This document shows positions 4,957 to 5,583 of a stretch of 5,583 nt of DNA, piece after piece. The stretch's first letter is position 1, and every line of letters begins with the position of its first letter. Source of the stretch: Lachnospiraceae bacterium UBA4711 (GTDB lineage Bacteria; Bacillota; Clostridia; Lachnospirales; Lachnospiraceae); NCBI GenBank assembly GCA_002404515.1, contig DHJV01000084.1, positions 1-5,583 on the forward strand, given 5' to 3'. The position numbers were made by a program, and so were the translations under genes. The notes beneath the pieces are model-generated. The model saw only the letters and a list, made by a program, of their open reading frames with translations, searched no databases and was not told the DNA's origin.

Positions 4957-5583
4957 CTTTCTGTTTCATTTTCTGAATATCTGCAGTTACATCCCGCACA
5001 GCAAACACCACCGCAGTCACATGACCTTCTGCATCCCAGCATTGTGGGGTCAGAATCGAGCAGGAACAAATTCCCAAATCGTTCTCTGATACAAATGTGA
5101 TATAAGCTTCGCCCTTCAACCGCTCATCCAGATCTGACAGATTGACAAACCGCAGATACGCATCCCTATACTTCTGTCCCACAAAATTTTGGACATAGCT
5201 TTGCAGCATGCTTTCTGCTGCTGCCTGTCTGTGAAGCACCGCGCCAATCTCTCCCGGCATTTTTATCGCTTCCCACTCTCCAGTATCCAGATGAATCAAA
5301 AGATTCAGTTTATAAATACTTCCAACCGCATTGATGATTCGAAACTGCGTCTGCATCTCCCGCATCGTATTCTGTGCTGACCGGTTGCGCCAAAAAGCAA
5401 GAATCAACAGAAAAAAGATATAAACTGCCGTACTGAACGCCAGAATTGTTGTCCGTGTTGCAAACACCTGCCCTGACGGGTATATCGCATACAGCCGGTA
5501 ATTCTTATACCGCATCTGTTTTCCAAACCAGCACTTACCCTTATATTTTAATTTCGTAATTTTGCCGGTTTCCCATGCATTTT
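4937..5583 (-). CDS. Membrane sensor protein, 5' part outside the window; no output domain seen
   Basis: The frame is open from the TAG at 4937-4939 to the window edge, so the real start lies beyond 5583; the ATG at 5515 is internal to the open frame and has no good ribosome binding site. About 214 residues are visible. The first ~44 (including GKCWFGKQMRY and YAIYPSGQVF) look like the end of an extracytoplasmic sensing domain. One transmembrane helix follows (TTILAFSTAVYIFFLLILAFW, broken by TR before and RNR after). The cytosolic part (~150 residues, from RIINAVGSIYKLNLLIHLDTGEWE to VVFAVRDVTADIQKMKQKE) resembles a PAS-like sensor ending in the usual signal helix. Comparable clostridial receptors normally continue into a histidine kinase or GGDEF domain. 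Here the protein stops four to six residues later, at GALA, inside the terminator hairpin. The assignment to a receptor family is by sequence feel and is moderate; specific function unknown. Confidence 0.7.
   Translation of the reverse strand, partial: NAWETGKITKLKYKGKCWFGKQMRYKNYRLYAIYPSGQVFATRTTILAFSTAVYIFFLLILAFWRNRSAQNTMREMQTQFRIINAVGSIYKLNLLIHLDTGEWEAIKMPGEIGAVLHRQAAAESMLQSYVQNFVGQKYRDAYLRFVNLSDLDERLKGEAYITFVSENDLGICSCSILTPQCWDAEGHVTAVVFAVRDVTADIQKMKQKEMGALA

Noticed and set aside
5189..5380. Plus-strand 63-codon open frame opposite the sensor gene
   Set aside because: The minus-strand frame continues through it with transmembrane and PAS-like features; the plus frame shows no domain or ribosome binding site.
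1..5583. CRISPR arrays, insertion sequences, phage genes, toxin-antitoxin pairs
   Set aside because: No spaced direct repeats, transposase-like frames, phage-type proteins or small paired genes are visible; the content is housekeeping plus one sensor.

Overview
The window looks like an ordinary chromosomal segment of an anaerobic Gram-positive Firmicute, most likely a Lachnospiraceae-type Clostridium relative (Roseburia / Eubacterium rectale / Butyrivibrio neighbourhood). The grounds are an oxygen-sensitive class III ribonucleotide reductase, a lipobox-bearing foldase, strong AGGAGG-type ribosome binding sites, a tRNA with no encoded CCA, and sigma-A promoters of the TTGACA/TATAAT kind. The taxonomic placement is inference from gene style, not a search result.

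Layout. Positions 1-63 hold the tail of whatever lies upstream, ending in a perfect 28-bp palindrome that can act as a terminator. A minus-strand tRNA-Leu(CAG) at 105-188 has its own consensus promoter (203-231) and a terminator (71-102). A minus-strand lipoprotein with a trigger-factor-type FKBP prolyl isomerase domain occupies 272-1426. The 361-bp divergent intergenic region 1427-1787 holds a weak candidate promoter for the lipoprotein, a 12-bp-arm inverted repeat, a pair of NrdR-type boxes spaced 31 bp apart, and a consensus promoter for nrdD with a leader of about 66 nt. The plus-strand operon nrdD (1788-3914), nrdG (3936-4466) and dut (4463-4909) follows. It meets a convergent minus-strand membrane sensor gene (4937 to beyond 5583) at a shared hairpin that overlaps the last codons of the sensor.

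How the genes work together. NrdD reduces ribonucleoside triphosphates to deoxyribonucleoside triphosphates under anoxia. NrdG installs the glycyl radical on NrdD using S-adenosylmethionine and a [4Fe-4S] cluster. Because class III enzymes work on triphosphates, reduction of UTP yields dUTP directly. The dUTPase, translationally coupled to nrdG, can convert that dUTP to dUMP, both preventing uracil incorporation and supplying thymidylate synthase. NrdR boxes suggest the set is switched by cellular ATP/dATP state.

I see no clear undescribed system. The most unusual things are structural: an inverted, degenerate copy of the tRNA-Leu 3' end beside the gene, inverted repeats around the tRNA and nrdD promoters, and a sensor protein that stops inside a terminator without any visible output domain.
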